A stretch of DNA of 64,000 bases, from positions 2,852,001 to 2,916,000 of the forward strand of contig JANFAH010000006.1 of NCBI GenBank assembly GCA_024663395.1. The letters run 5' to 3'. Numbering within the stretch: position 1 is the first letter of the stretch; the number at the start of each line of letters is the position of its first letter. This document shows, one piece after another, positions 48,088-59,309 of this stretch. The notes beneath the pieces are model-generated. The model ran no database searches, had not been told where the DNA came from, and was given only the letters and a program-made list of their open reading frames with translations. Both the position numbers and the translations under genes were made by a program. The DNA comes from Pisolithus tinctorius. Taxonomy: Eukaryota > Basidiomycota > Agaricomycetes > Boletales > Pisolithaceae.

Positions 48088-48209
48088 GGCCTCTAATGTG
48101 AGTGATGAAGGTAGTCTGGTTTTCGCACCACACTTCAGGTTCGTGTTTGTTTCACTCGTCACCCAGATGAATCTAGTTTGACAAAATGCTCTAGCTGTTG
48201 TAACATAGC

Positions 48210-49505
48210 ATGTCCAACTCACCCGGCACACCTGTGTCTGCATCACCGCCCTTCGACCACGTGAAGGCAGATGCGATCTTGCGCTCATCTGACGGCGTTG
48301 ACTTCCGCGTCTTCAAACTTTTCCTTACCCTTGCATCACCGGTCCTCGAGTCCCTCTTCAACCATTCCCAACCGTCTGAGGAAACCAGCATCGCCGCAGA
48401 GATCGGCGACGGACTCCCTGTCATCTGCGTCTCAGAAGACAGTAGGACACTAGACTCACTCCTCCGTTTTTGCTATCCTTGTACTCTAGCAGAAGACCCT
48501 TCTCTCAAGGATTCCAGGGAGGTCATTAGTATTCTCGAGGCGGCCAAAAAGTATTCTCTTGATGCGATAAGCCGGACTGTGCGCAAATCTCTGTTCATCC
48601 CAAAAATATTAGAGGTGAACTCGTTGGATTGCTTCGCAATCGCCTGTCACTATCGCATGCCAGAAGAATGCATACTTGCCGCTAAATACACCCTTAGGGA
48701 ACCTCTGGTTCCGGGATGGTTCGAGGAGATCAAGCTGGTCACTTCAACCGAACTTCTTTCGCTACTGTCGTACCATCGAGAATGTGGCAGGGCCGTTCAA
48801 ACGCTCAATCGTAATCTGTCTTGGATCACCGTAGAATATTCCCGGTGGAGCGCGGTCCCATGGATGGTTGCTATGGCTTCCAGTGGCTACTCTTGCGAAT
48901 GTCCCCAGTCGACATCCGGGAGACAGCTATTTGAACAGCCGATTGCTCGATGGTGGGAGGACTACATGAATTCTACTTTTTTGGATCTGCAGAACAAGCC
49001 TTGTGCTGAAACGATCCGGTCAAACACTGAGAAGGCAATACAAGCTGTCTTGCAACGCAACTGCTCGTATTGTTGCCCCGTGGCACCGGGAGGCATGCGA
49101 GAGTTCGCTGTTCTCTTGACAAAGAAAGTCGAAGACATAATCTCAAAGGTGAGCTTCATCTACTAACAAACATCAAAGGTGTCCGTCAACTTAATTTAAA
49201 TTATGGGGCAGGTGGCGCTGGATCTGGCGTTTCTGAGAGACAGACGGTTGCCGCCGGGTATGGCTGGTGCTTTAGGAGGTGGTAGTGGCAGAGATGATGA
49301 TAGTGGTGGTGGAGGTAGCGGTGGAGGTAGTAGTGGCGGAGGTAGCAGTGGTGGTGGCGGTGGTAGTGGTGGTGATAGCGGTGGCGGTAGTAGTGGCGGA
49401 GGTGGCGGTGGCGGTGGCGTTAGCAGTGGTAGTCGTGAAGGTGGTGGTGGTAATAGTGGTGTACATTTTGGAGGTGGAAAAGGGAAACAGAAAAAGAAAA
49501 GGTAG
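48210..49505 (+). CDS. BTB/POZ domain protein, array copy 5, with glycine-rich tail
   Basis: Exons 48210-49148 and 49212-49505 give 410 residues. The first 313 residues align with copy 4 along their whole length (BTB domain, LREPLVPGWFEEI, CSYCC pair). In all other copies exon 2 encodes only seven residues and a stop. Here it reads VALDLAF and continues: the stop seen as TTTTGACCTCTGAGA in copy 3 is absent in TTTCTGAGA, consistent with loss of six bases. The new tail has about 90 residues: LRDRRLPPGMAG, then a long GGT/AGT-encoded Gly-Ser run, then a basic end GKGKQKKKR. The basic end could act as a nuclear signal. Whether the tail is made depends on use of the same acceptor (49210-49211). 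Confidence 0.82.
49270..49470 (+). repeat. GGT/GGC simple repeat
   Basis: Imperfect trinucleotide repeat (GGT, GGC, GGA, AGT, AGC) coding for the glycine/serine tail of BTB copy 5. The other array copies have nothing like it at this place. Confidence 0.85.
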
Positions 49506-49803
49506 TTGATAGCTGACTGCCTTGCTCTTGTCATCTGTCTTACAGTACCACAACCTCTTCCCAGTAAAATCTCGGAAGGAATTATTAAATATGATCGTAC
49601 GGTCACAAAATCCGTCTACGCCTGAGATCGTGTGTTCGGGCGCAAGGAATTACCAGAGGCCAACTCGTGGCTAGGTTCAAGTTATATTCACACACGATCG
49701 CTCGGCGAGCACTATAGCCTAGAGTCCGTCCAGGGATTCATTACTAGCATCAATACGAAAGAAAAAGGTATAGGCAATGCAGCCGTTATATCGAGACGAC
49801 ACT

Positions 49804-51714
49804 TCACACCTGCAACAACAGAGCACCGACAGCTGCCATTACTGCAGTGCCGATGATCGTCGTTGGGATTGCATCGATGTTCAAAGCCGGGATACTTCCG
49901 CTGGTCTTACTCTTGCTAGCAGACGTTCCACCTGAGCCGCTTGGAACTGACGAGTCGCCGCTCGTGCTGTTTGAGTAGGGGAAGCTGGTGTTCTGGTTGG
50001 TCTCACGGTACAGGTTCGTAGCCGGGATGTTATTGCAGTAACCAATAGAGTCCATCTGAAAAGAAGAATAAGCGACAGCGGGTTGAAAGAGGACCTGAAC
50101 CTACCGTTAGGTGAGGAGTGAAGTTCAGGGCTGCGGGGAGGGTATAGCCGATAGCAAGGTCAACCGTTTGAGGGTACAGATCATGCTCCAGGACAATAAA
50201 ACTAGACGAAGTTTGTGACATGCTTTGAGATAGACAGACAAACTTACCCAGTGTCGAGGAGAGTTGCATTATTTAGGATAGCCTGGAATGTGGCAAAGGA
50301 TTGCGAGCCGTTCACAACGCCACCAGCAACTTTCCAATCTGTAGGACATTTCAGGGATGTACTTGCATGATGACAGCCGAGTTATTTTACCATTGGTATC
50401 AAACGTCGCACCAGATGGAGTTCGAGTCCAGATGACGGGAATCATACCCATAGCCAGACATATAGCACGGACACGATCGTCGATATCACCGTAAGGAGGG
50501 CGCATCAGGGTTGGAGTTACACCAAGGACCTCCTTGATAGCTTTACGTGTCCAACCCAACTCAGCGACAACTTGCTCGGTTGTAAGCATAGTGAGTGGCT
50601 AAGAATTGTACGCATGAGTAACGGAGGGATGAAATGAAAATGTTGAAACTGACTCTATGCGACCAAGTATGCACAGCAATCTCGTGGCCGGTCATGTACT
50701 CCTCAACAAGTACTTGAGGGCGCTCTACAACACGCGAGCCGACCACGAAGAAAGTAGAAGTAACGTTAATTGAAGATAGATAATCAAGTAATTGTCTGCA
50801 GTCGGGTTAGTAACGAATACGGAACCATGGGAATGTCCTGCATACTGAGCTGCAGAGGAAAATGATGAGTGAACGGGTTCTGCAGATCAGAACGAAATTA
50901 ACTTACTGTAAAATGCTGGACCGTCGTCAAAACTGTGGAAAGGACGGCTCAGGAACCGAACAAACATAGATGACATGGCTGAACATACCTAACACCCCAG
51001 GTTAATTTGTCGGGGCAAGCTACAATATCAGTATCACGGGTATAACCACCGCAAGTCCACCAGCCACGGCTGGCGGCATCCGCAGCTGCAGCGGGGTCCC
51101 CGACGCAAGTACCGTCCGCGGTGGGAGGAATATCCGGGATATCGAAGCCATCAAGTTCCTGCATCCATTCCGCCACCTCAGTTGAATCTGTTTATAAAGG
51201 TAGAATAAGTAGTAGTTTCACGTTCACTGTACAGAGTACCAACCAGTGGGGGCAATCTGGTCTTGAGGTGGCCAGCTCGCGGCCTGGAAGACGACTGTGG
51301 TAAGTGAGCACGTGAAATGTGTGAACGGTTGTCAAGTAACCTACAGGGTGTCGGCAAGGCAGGTGCGCCTGAGATCGGGGGCGTCGCACCGGCAGAGTAT
51401 GTAGCTGTGAGCGGTAGAGTCGGCTGTGAAGGCATGCCCGACGTGATCTGGCTCAATGGGGGAATGGTAGTTCCCCAAGTGTTAGTCTGAGGGCCCGTCG
51501 CGGACGCGCCAGTCGTGGTCGTGGTAGCAGCGGATGTAGCGGCAGAACCAGAAGAGATTGTCGACGAGGACGTCCCAGTACTTGCTGTCATTGAGGGTGT
51601 TGTGGTATCCCTGGGGTAGATGTATTTCCTTGCGAGACGGGCATGGTGTTCAGTTGCGCTGGCGGCACTGACGAACGTTAAGAGAGCGATAAGTTGATGT
51701 AGGTGCATCTTCAT
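49804..51714 (-). CDS. Chitin deacetylase (CE4), GPI-anchored
   Basis: The protein starts at ATG 51714 with a signal peptide (LIALLTFVSAASA). A Ser/Thr-rich linker and several short exons follow, through TCVGDPAAAADAA. The NodB domain comes next: SFDDGP (motif 1, metal-binding Asp, about 50925), HTWSHR (motif 2, His-x3-His, about 50670), and RPPYGDIDDRVRA (motif 3, about 50490). A later LEHDLYPQTVDLA motif contains a conserved His. The C-terminus is a Ser/Gly-rich stretch and a hydrophobic tail (AVMAAVGALLLQV), a GPI-anchor signal. The enzyme converts chitin to chitosan in the cell wall. Between motif 1 and QLLDYL the frame only closes if a 4-base microexon is used (see 50846). At least eight introns are present. 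Confidence 0.9.
50846..50849 (-). other. Probable 4-base microexon in chitin deacetylase
   Basis: After ...AFY plus one base, the next in-frame text QLLDYL can be reached only with two introns, 57 and 50 bases long, around the four bases CTCA. Both introns have GT...AG ends and normal lengths. Alternatives shift the frame or need a 27-base intron. Confidence 0.6.
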
Positions 51715-53099
51715 TGTGACAATGTCCGACCGGACGGAAAACGAGTGACGGATTACACCGCTGTAGGGGGGATGAGAAAAGGGACAGGGAAAAATCGAAA
51801 CACAAAAGAACGAGCGACACAACGGCAACAAGAAGTTTTCCGACCTTGACTTGGCCTTGACAGCGTCGCTTGGTCCAACCACAGGACCTGCCTTATATGG
51901 TAAACGCCAAGAAAATGATTATATAAGGCGCGCCTTGGCACAGGCCTTGAATACGCTCGTTCGCTTTTTTGCGGCACTCAGCTCCCACGAGGACAAGCAG
52001 TCTGATGGCTCCAAGCCTCCACTACAGGGCGGCGCAGTCGAGCCTTCGAGGAGGGTGTCTGTGATGAACTCGTGGATTGCAAGGGGCAGTTGCGAGGTAG
52101 GGGTGTGGGTCCGTGGGTCCAGGGGCACTTCACAATACTAACTATGTTCGTTTATAGACCCAGCTATCTATCTAAACGGCCTTCACGCTTGTCGTGGTTT
52201 GAGCGACTAGGCTAAGCGTCATTTCTGACTACGAGATTGAAATCAGAAGCCGAAGATGACTGCGACTCTCACCTGAATCACTTGTCGCACTGCATCGTTC
52301 CCGTGATGCACTCCAACGCGAGAACCAACACGAGGAATTTCATCACCAGCTCCACCAGAGCTGCGGATCGCTTGTTTGTTTGATAAGGAGTGGCCTGGAA
52401 TGGCAGGTGGGTTCGCTTAATCCCCGATGTACGCGAAACGCAGCACATTCTTTTGGCGGGTGGCTGCAAGCTCGTTCTTTCTGAATACGACGACTACGCA
52501 GTAAGTATGGGTTCATTGAGTTCGCACTGTCTGACGAAACTGGGCATCAGGTTCACAGGTGCAGCTATAAGCTCTGGAGGAAATTACAACAAGGCGAGGA
52601 GGGCTATGACAGGCTGTAATAGGCGGCAAATGTTGAGACACTCAACTAAAGTGTACTCTAAAGCTAGCAAAGATCTCGTGGTCAGCAATAGCCAGATGAA
52701 ACTTGTCCGCGTGCAATCACGGTATCGGGAAAGACTTTCAAAGAACGTACTTAACGCTTGCTGATTGACTCCACTAGTACGCCTTCGTTTTCATTACATT
52801 CATGGCGAAAGTGATGGAACGGAAACATTTCTGCTTAAGAACGATGGGATTGTGTGCCTGCAGCAAGCCCTTGAAACAGTCAACATAGCTGTAAGCGCAT
52901 TTGGCCTGAGTCGCTCGGCTTGCACAGCAAGGGCCAGGGTCAATGTTGTCTTTGAAGCTGGACTGAGGTATATTCTTCCGTTCACGCTGTCTGATAGTCT
53001 CAGATTGCTGGGCTTTCGGCCGTGCCTGGCATTGCGGTGGAGGTACAACGTTTAGAGGAAAATGGCTGATACAAGGAGTTCTCGATCGCGGGTCGTGCT
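51715..53099. other. Intergenic region upstream of the transposon
   Basis: This holds the promoter side of the chitin deacetylase gene and then about 1 kb without recognised coding sequence. A splice-like pair (GTAAGT at about 52500, CAG at about 52550) occurs near short frames, but no family is recognisable. Confidence 0.45.
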
Positions 53100-53105
53100 C
53101 GTTCA
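53100..53105. repeat. Target site duplication, left
   Basis: CGTTCA directly precedes the left inverted repeat and is repeated exactly at 60625-60630. Confidence 0.85.
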
Positions 53106-53373
53106 TATGGCGTTAGATCTGCACATTTATTCCCGCGCGCGTTGCATCTGCACATTTATTCCTGCGCGTTTTGTAGCGCCACCGCGCTTTTTTCCCCAGC
53201 TGGCCGCGCTGATGTAATGCCTGTGCCGCACATTTTGTACCCTCGCCGCGTTTTGTGCCTTCGCCGCATTTTGCCTTAGTTGCGTTGTAGTGTACTTTGT
53301 GCTCTACCGCATTGCCTTTGTACTTAGTTCGCTTTCAGACTTAGCAAGTTGGAGAATGCGACACAGTGTATTC
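53106..53373 (+). repeat. Left terminal inverted repeat
   Basis: Near-identical reverse complement of 60377-60624. It starts TATGGCGTTAGATCTGCAC and contains two copies of ATCTGCACATTTATTCC. It also has an extra segment of about 20 bases (GTGCCTTCGCCGCATTTTG) that the right end lacks, apparently a local tandem duplication. Confidence 0.9.
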
Positions 53374-53417
53374 AATCCAAGTATAAACCGTGTCTAAACA
53401 AAGTCACTAAACTCGCG

Positions 53418-55130
53418 CTAAAGAAATGATTGAAAATCTTTCAGGGAGAGAATGGTATAAGTTTCAGGGTCAGAAATCCAAGGGTTGACAATGGGACCAG
53501 CATTCGGCGAATCAGGGCGATGGCGTCTCCGTAACAAGACATCGTCTTCGCTGATGCTGACGTGTTCTGGCGCAGACGAGATTTGAGCCTGAGGTGAATT
53601 GCGCTGGGGGGATACTGATGGGAGGAATAATGGTACCGGCTTCGATGAAGCTGCGAACGCTGAGTTGTTAGAAACACGAGGATTACATCATGGAAGACGT
53701 ACCATTCTTGAGCTTCTTGACTGCAGGGGGAGACTGTATTGGTGAGCATAAAACGCAAGACCGCTTTCCTGACAGTTGGTGGGAGGAATGTCAGTACGGT
53801 AGTAGTTATGAGCATAAAAATATAAAAGGACTGACCGGATTGTCGGGGGGGCGTCTTCAGGACGAGACGGTGCTTTTCAACGCCCTTGCCTTTATCCATG
53901 ACCTTAGCAACGATGCGATCATCTCCACAATGCAGGTCGAGCTCAATCATCGAACTTGAGAGCTTCACATCGATGTCGCTGCCGCTGCCATCGTGGTTGT
54001 GATCAGACAGACAGATAATCTCTGTGCCATGGAAGGAGTCTCCAGACGTGTCTGAGTCTACTTCGCTATCGGAGCCAAGGACAAGCGGCTCGGTATTCCA
54101 CAACTCATAAATGTCGTCCGGAATGGTCCTTCGGCTCGCTGTGGATTATTGTAAGTCTGATGACGGATAAATTATTCTGGTGACCGTACCAAACCACAAT
54201 GCGCATTCTTCAATGCGTGCCTTTCCACGACCCTTATTCTCATAAAGGGTGGATCCGTTAGGTTGAGCGACTTCGACGATCGAGAATGAGCGGTGGTTGA
54301 TAGTAAGGAGTCGCCAATCTGGGGTCACGGATAGTGAGGCTGATCTATTACCTTTACGGCTTGGATTCTTGTCGAAATAATCGAAGACCTGTGGGAACCA
54401 TTGGCGAAGTTGCCTGTTGACATCGGGGTGCGTCCATGACGAGTCGATCTGAATGCCACCAGCGCCGGGTGCAGCAGAGACGAAACAGCCGCGATTTCTC
54501 ATTAATTGGATACCGCTCCAGTAGCTCTTGCCAGAGGGAGCCATCGGATTCTTCAGATATCCGTCCTTCTGTTGTAATCATTAGTTGTTAGTACTATCCG
54601 ATTTTGTGAGATGCACATCAATTCCGCAAACGACTATACCAACGGACTGAACATGAAAGATAGTGCTGGACTTGGGTGCCGTGGCTTGACGGTTGGATCC
54701 AATAAGGCCCTGTGGGGCTAGCTGTTACGGTTGATAAAATTTGATAGGAATAGACACTCACCTTGCGAGAACCTTTAACAGATGTAGGGTCGACGGGAGG
54801 GTGACCTTTCGCGAGCTTCCTGTAGTCGGCCTGCTTCTTCGATGAAAACGTTGCCAGAGCCTCAGCGCGAGCGTCCGAGGGAAGAGTATCGCTGCCCATC
54901 GCCAGGCTGGTCGACAGTTGGCGGTTCTGCGATGCGACGATGTTGCGAAAAATGCCCTGAATCTTCGTGTTCGAGGACATGGTAGGCGCGGTTGCTGGAT
55001 ACCAAGGCTGGGAGGATGGCGGGGGTGTCGGATCTGAGCGCGGGGCTATTGGGTGTTCGGTCGAAGTCGACTGGTGGTCGTGTGAGCGCTCTCCCTGTCG
55101 TTCAGCACCCTGGTGGCGACGTGGTGCCAT
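53418..55130 (-). CDS. Transposon companion gene, function unknown
   Basis: This starts at ATG 55130 (MAPRRHQGAERQ) and ends at 53418, just inside the left repeat. It has about six exons. The N-terminal exon contains FSSKKQADYRKLAKGHPPVD. The third exon contains PMAPSGKSYWSGI and HPDVNRQLRQWFPQVFDYFD, a segment I associate with proteins found next to agaricomycete integrases. The following acidic part has DSDSEVDSDTSGDS-like composition, and the end reads VNPWISDPETYTILSL. It is on the same strand as the transposase, 120 bases downstream, and is probably an accessory protein of transposition. The phases of the last exons were chosen by frame continuity and are less certain. Confidence 0.55.
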
Positions 55131-55250
55131 TGGTTGTGGCACGACGCAAGGGCGAATGACAGTTGACAAAGCGAGCCGCCAAAAGGCACTTCAGAACCCG
55201 GCGTACACAGTATGGATAACACAAGACATTTATACCCGGTTCGAAAGACG

Positions 55251-57106
55251 TTACTGTACAGTGTGCTCAATGAAATGTGTCAAACAAAATAGGGCCTGGC
55301 CCCATAAACACGCCCAATCGTACCAAATCTCCCCTGCAAGCGATATGTCCAGCTGTTTAGTCCGCCGCCTCCCCACCTGAATTGACTCAAAGATAGGATA
55401 ACCTGCCATTCCCCATTCTGCTGGTGTAAGCCGAAACCCATCCGGAATAATTTTCTGACGGATCACCTCGTGTAACATCTCGAAAAAAAAAACTTCGTCC
55501 TCGGGGTTGACAAATGGAGTCTTGAAGGAGGGAACGTGTACAGCGTCTTGATACGCGTATTGCTGTTGATGTGCGCTGACCAGCTCGGCTACTTGCGCCT
55601 TAACTATAGTAGGCTCTTCGTCATCGCTATCCTCTTCATCGGCTGGACGGCCGGCACCCGAATGACATCTTTCACGCATCCGATCCTCCCCATGCACACC
55701 ATAATACCTATCAATGACGTCCGGGTGGACACCTTCACAGTCATCCCCGTATACACCAAATTGTGTTTGGCCTAAGAAGCGAAGGTCCTGAAAAATAAAT
55801 AAATTAGGTAGATGTCTTGCATCGTGTACAATAACATACGTTAGGTGACTTATTGTTGGTGTCCGGGCCACTGATCGGATGGCAATTCCACTCTCGCCGG
55901 AAATCGAGGCAGTCGGCGTTCAATACGTGTGTTGCGTGTTGATCTGATATATCATCATTTGTTACCTGAAACGTACACAATTGATTGAACTACTTACGAG
56001 CCCCACATGAAAGATGCACGATGAGAACCGTTTTTCATTATCATGTAGGTAGCGACCTCAATATTTTCGCCTCCCCGATCTCCCCTAGTGCGTGATGGTA
56101 TCCCATATTCAGCAGTAGCGCGCTTGAATAAATCAAGGACGGTCGACGAGCGGTTGTTGTTGCTCGCTTGAAGTCCTGTAACCTAGTGAATAGCAAAGCG
56201 TTAGAACGCCATCCGTGACGAGCTGATTTTACAGACCGTTCGACAAAATCCATCTACAAAGCCGTGAATTACGATCCCCCATCGAATGAGCTTGTGATGG
56301 CCATCGATATGCCAAATGGCATTTGGCCGCTTCGCATAGTATTTGCGCCGTCTCTTTACCTGCCGATCACGAAGGACTTGCCCAATACGATCAACCCTGC
56401 GAAGAGAATGAAGTACCCGGTGATACTGTAGATGATATCCTAGACCGCGCAAGTGACCTATTACATAGCGTAGGCCAGATTCTGGATGGCACGCTTTGAA
56501 ATCAGTAACGAGCTGATCAAGTTCCGCATTGCTCAGAACTGAATAATGGCGCTCGACACCGTGCTGCTTCATGTACGAGCGAAGCATATTCCTGTGCACC
56601 CCTAGGACTTGTGCGAGTTCCGTGAGTGGGATATTCCGGAAACTTGAAACAGCCTCCTTGAGAAAATCAAGATCAATCATTTTCCGTGGACGTCCCTGCT
56701 TCCCAGTACGAAGGATACTAATAGGCTGTGGTATGCAAACGTCCTCCACCCTGTAATGGGTTGATATATCAGTTACTAGACGGGAATGGAGAACTTACTG
56801 ATTCTGCCCATTTTCGCAGCAATGCGACAACGCAATGAATAAATTCCCAAAGTGAGTCGCTACATCCACTAGCCATCCGTCCAGGTCCGATGACACCTGA
56901 TCGTGCTCAATGGCCAGGAGAAGTGGGATTGCATCACCTTCAATCGTAGCGAGATGGAACCTGAGCCGAAGGGGGTCCATTTCTTCTTGGTCGAGGACTC
57001 GGATAACATTCTGGTAAGTATCGGAAAGCGCATCATGCGCCAGAAGCAGGTTAGGAGAGAGCTCGACTTGTGGGAGTGGCGGTATAATTCGTGGTAGTGT
57101 CTCCAT
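55251..57106 (-). pseudogene. Integrase-type DDE transposase with internal deletion
   Basis: Exon 1 (57106 to about 56799) encodes METLPRIIPPL to CENGQN. Exon 2 (about 56757-56237) has a helix-turn-helix region (LTELAQVLGVHRNMLRSYMK) and the first catalytic aspartate in WHIDGHHKLIRWGIVIHGF. Exon 3 (56182-55998) has RGDRGGEN with the second. The third acidic residue should be in NTRIERLW. Here NTRIER is followed immediately, out of phase (about 55915-55930), by text that normally lies some 50-60 residues later (NADCLDFRREW). The downstream part (FLGQTQFGVYGDDCEG..., exon ending at 55251) is again intact. Related proteins carry a retroviral-integrase-like fold. The deletion suggests this copy cannot move by itself. 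Confidence 0.7.
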
Positions 57107-57255
57107 CGCGATGAGATGGAGGCGAACACCGTAATGGCTAAGATGAGCGTAGTTTCACCTGGTGTGCAGTGTGGGAAAAAGTCACGAGACGCTGCTGGCG
57201 GCGATGGATGAATCGACGACTACTGAAGTACTGAAATACTGACCATTGATCACTA

Positions 57256-58730
57256 GTTCACTTCGAATCTGCGAGCATCGCCCCTCCGCATCGCATTGCT
57301 CGAGCGTTCGCTAGCAGAGCCTGACCGCATCGTGGAGCCTGGAGGTGTAGCAGCGCTCCAGAAGCTCGGACTTGAATCGTGTCTCGAAGGCATACATGCC
57401 ATACCTGTGAGTGGTTACTGCGTCGTTCATTCTGGTCAGATTGTGCACATACCTTACCCAGACGGCAGGCAGGGTTGCAGCTTCCACCACGGCCGGTTTG
57501 TCATGGCGCTTCGAGAGCGTGCCAAGCGGGTGCCGGGAGTGGACGTCATCGAAGCAACTGTGAACGAGCTCATCGAGTGCCAGCACACCAAGCAGATCCT
57601 TGGCATCCGTGCAACACGGCCGAATTCCATTGAGAAGGGGAGTCCTTTTTCGCGGACCTTGTCATTATTGCAGATGGATGCTTCTCTAATTTCAGGAATA
57701 CTGTCATGGGAAAGGCTTCCAGGGAGTCTACGACAGGAAGCCAATTTTGCGGAGTCATTCTCAAGGATATCCAGTTGCCAATGCTTCAACACGGCACCGT
57801 TGCCCTCGCGAGAGGTCGCGGACCGGTGCTAATGTACCAGATTTCGGAACACGATACCCATATGCTCGTAGCCGTCAAGCATCCCATTCCACACGATCTC
57901 AAGGTATACATCGCGCTTTCTCATATAATTGACGTCGTGCTGACACTCAGATACAAGGGACATATTCTCAAAGACATCGTCCTGCACCTCCCGGCATCAC
58001 TCCATGTAGCTGTCCATGAGGCGCTAGACAAGGATCGCATCAGACGCATGCCCAGCTTTTTTCTTCCTGCCGTGGAACAAGGTGGTAAGTACACCAGAGA
58101 AGGTGCAATCCTCATCGACAACTCGTGGAATATGCGTCACCCTCTCACTGGCGGCGGCATGACTTGCATTGCATGATGTCGTCATCTTATCGAAGCTACT
58201 CGCCAAGGCCGACTTTCGAAACTGGGACCAGATGTCGAATTTACTGAGTAGTTGGTACTGGTCACGCAAACCGCTTTCCTCCACGGTCAACATACTCAGC
58301 TTCGCACTGTACGACTTATTCGGTGCCGATGGTCATTCCCTTCCGTTAAGAGAATTATTTTGAGTTACTAATGCAGGCAAAATTACAGATGAAAACCTTG
58401 CTGTCTTACAGAGGGGCTGCTTCAAGTATTTTGAGCGTGGTGGTGAATGTGTCCGTGGTCCCGTCTCCCTCCTTGCAGGGTATGTCTACGTACTGCGGCT
58501 GTCTTTCCCCCGCAACTGACTCCGATCCAGAATCGCCCCTTCGCCTACCCTTCTTGCCTATCACTTCTTCGCTGTTGCGTTCTATTCTATCTGGGTGATG
58601 TTCTTCCACCCGCGACCGGCAGTTAATGAGTCGAATCCTGATAAGCCGCTCATGTTGTCCCCGCATATATGGGAGTACCCTGGCCTAGCAGTCAAGAGTG
58701 TAACAGTTGTAAGTGGAATAGTTCTGTTTG
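57256..58730 (+). pseudogene. Squalene epoxidase (ERG1) fragment inside the transposon
   Basis: The text follows squalene monooxygenase from RIALLERSLAEPDRIV (57282) to near the C-terminus. Successive landmarks are HGRFVMALRERA, DLVIIADGC, LMYQISEHDT, the flavin-site motif NMRHPLTGGGMT (58128-58163), WYWSRKPLSSTVNIL, GCFKYFERGGECVRGPVSLLAG and SIWVMFFHPRP. Missing are the N-terminal membrane segment and the GxGxxG FAD loop; the usual GELLQPGG is shortened to EPGG. Frames shift near 57625 and after GGMT at 58164. Intron-like sequences persist (57904-57950; 58479 to about 58531), so the DNA was copied with introns rather than through mRNA. It lies opposite to the transposase genes and cannot encode an active enzyme. 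Confidence 0.85.
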
Positions 58731-59309
58731 CAAGTCTGCGCTAATAGACCTTTTGCGGGATGTGACACATTCATCATATTAGTTGTGGACCACCTGCGTT
58801 GTGTTTGGACCGCTCCTCTGGTCAGAGATACAATGGTGGTGAAATGATTGGGTGGACCCACATTGACTTTGCTCACGCGACGTTTATATAGCGATGTAGC
58901 GTATGTATCGTATGGGGATCTGATGCTATTTCTTAGACTTAGAACATGCCGGGTAATTAATACTGCTGGTGTTGTATAAGGATCCAATGCCGTTTCTTAG
59001 ATCTAAACTACCCTGGAAAGCTCCACAACAAATATTGAATATTAACGGACCACTGTCTGGTATGACATGCTATGAAAAGGGTTGGTTCGGTATGGTTTTG
59101 CAGCCGTTCGAGAGATTTGCTCAATTGCTACATATCCTTAACCTGCCACCGTACAGGCGGCGCCTCCTGAGTGACCGGAGCACGAGCAAGTCGGAAATTA
59201 CCGGACTGCGTGACAGTTCGTGCTACCACGTGACTTCAACGTAGTCTGGAGTGCCCCGACCCTGTTGTGTCTGCCATCTCACCTGCGACTGTGTTTATAT
59301 TCCTCTAGA
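58731..59309. other. Spacer inside the transposon
   Basis: No gene recognised between the squalene epoxidase fragment and the BTB gene. The second half probably serves as promoter of the BTB gene (TTTATATTCC at about 59294). Confidence 0.45.

Noticed and set aside
49270..49470. Repeat array considered as CRISPR-like
   Set aside because: No constant repeat with unique spacers; it is a simple sequence repeat in a eukaryotic gene.
49196..49606. Proline-rich minus-strand frame and other frames over the GGT repeat
   Set aside because: They are by-products of the trinucleotide repeat. The plus frame is favoured because it continues the BTB exon.
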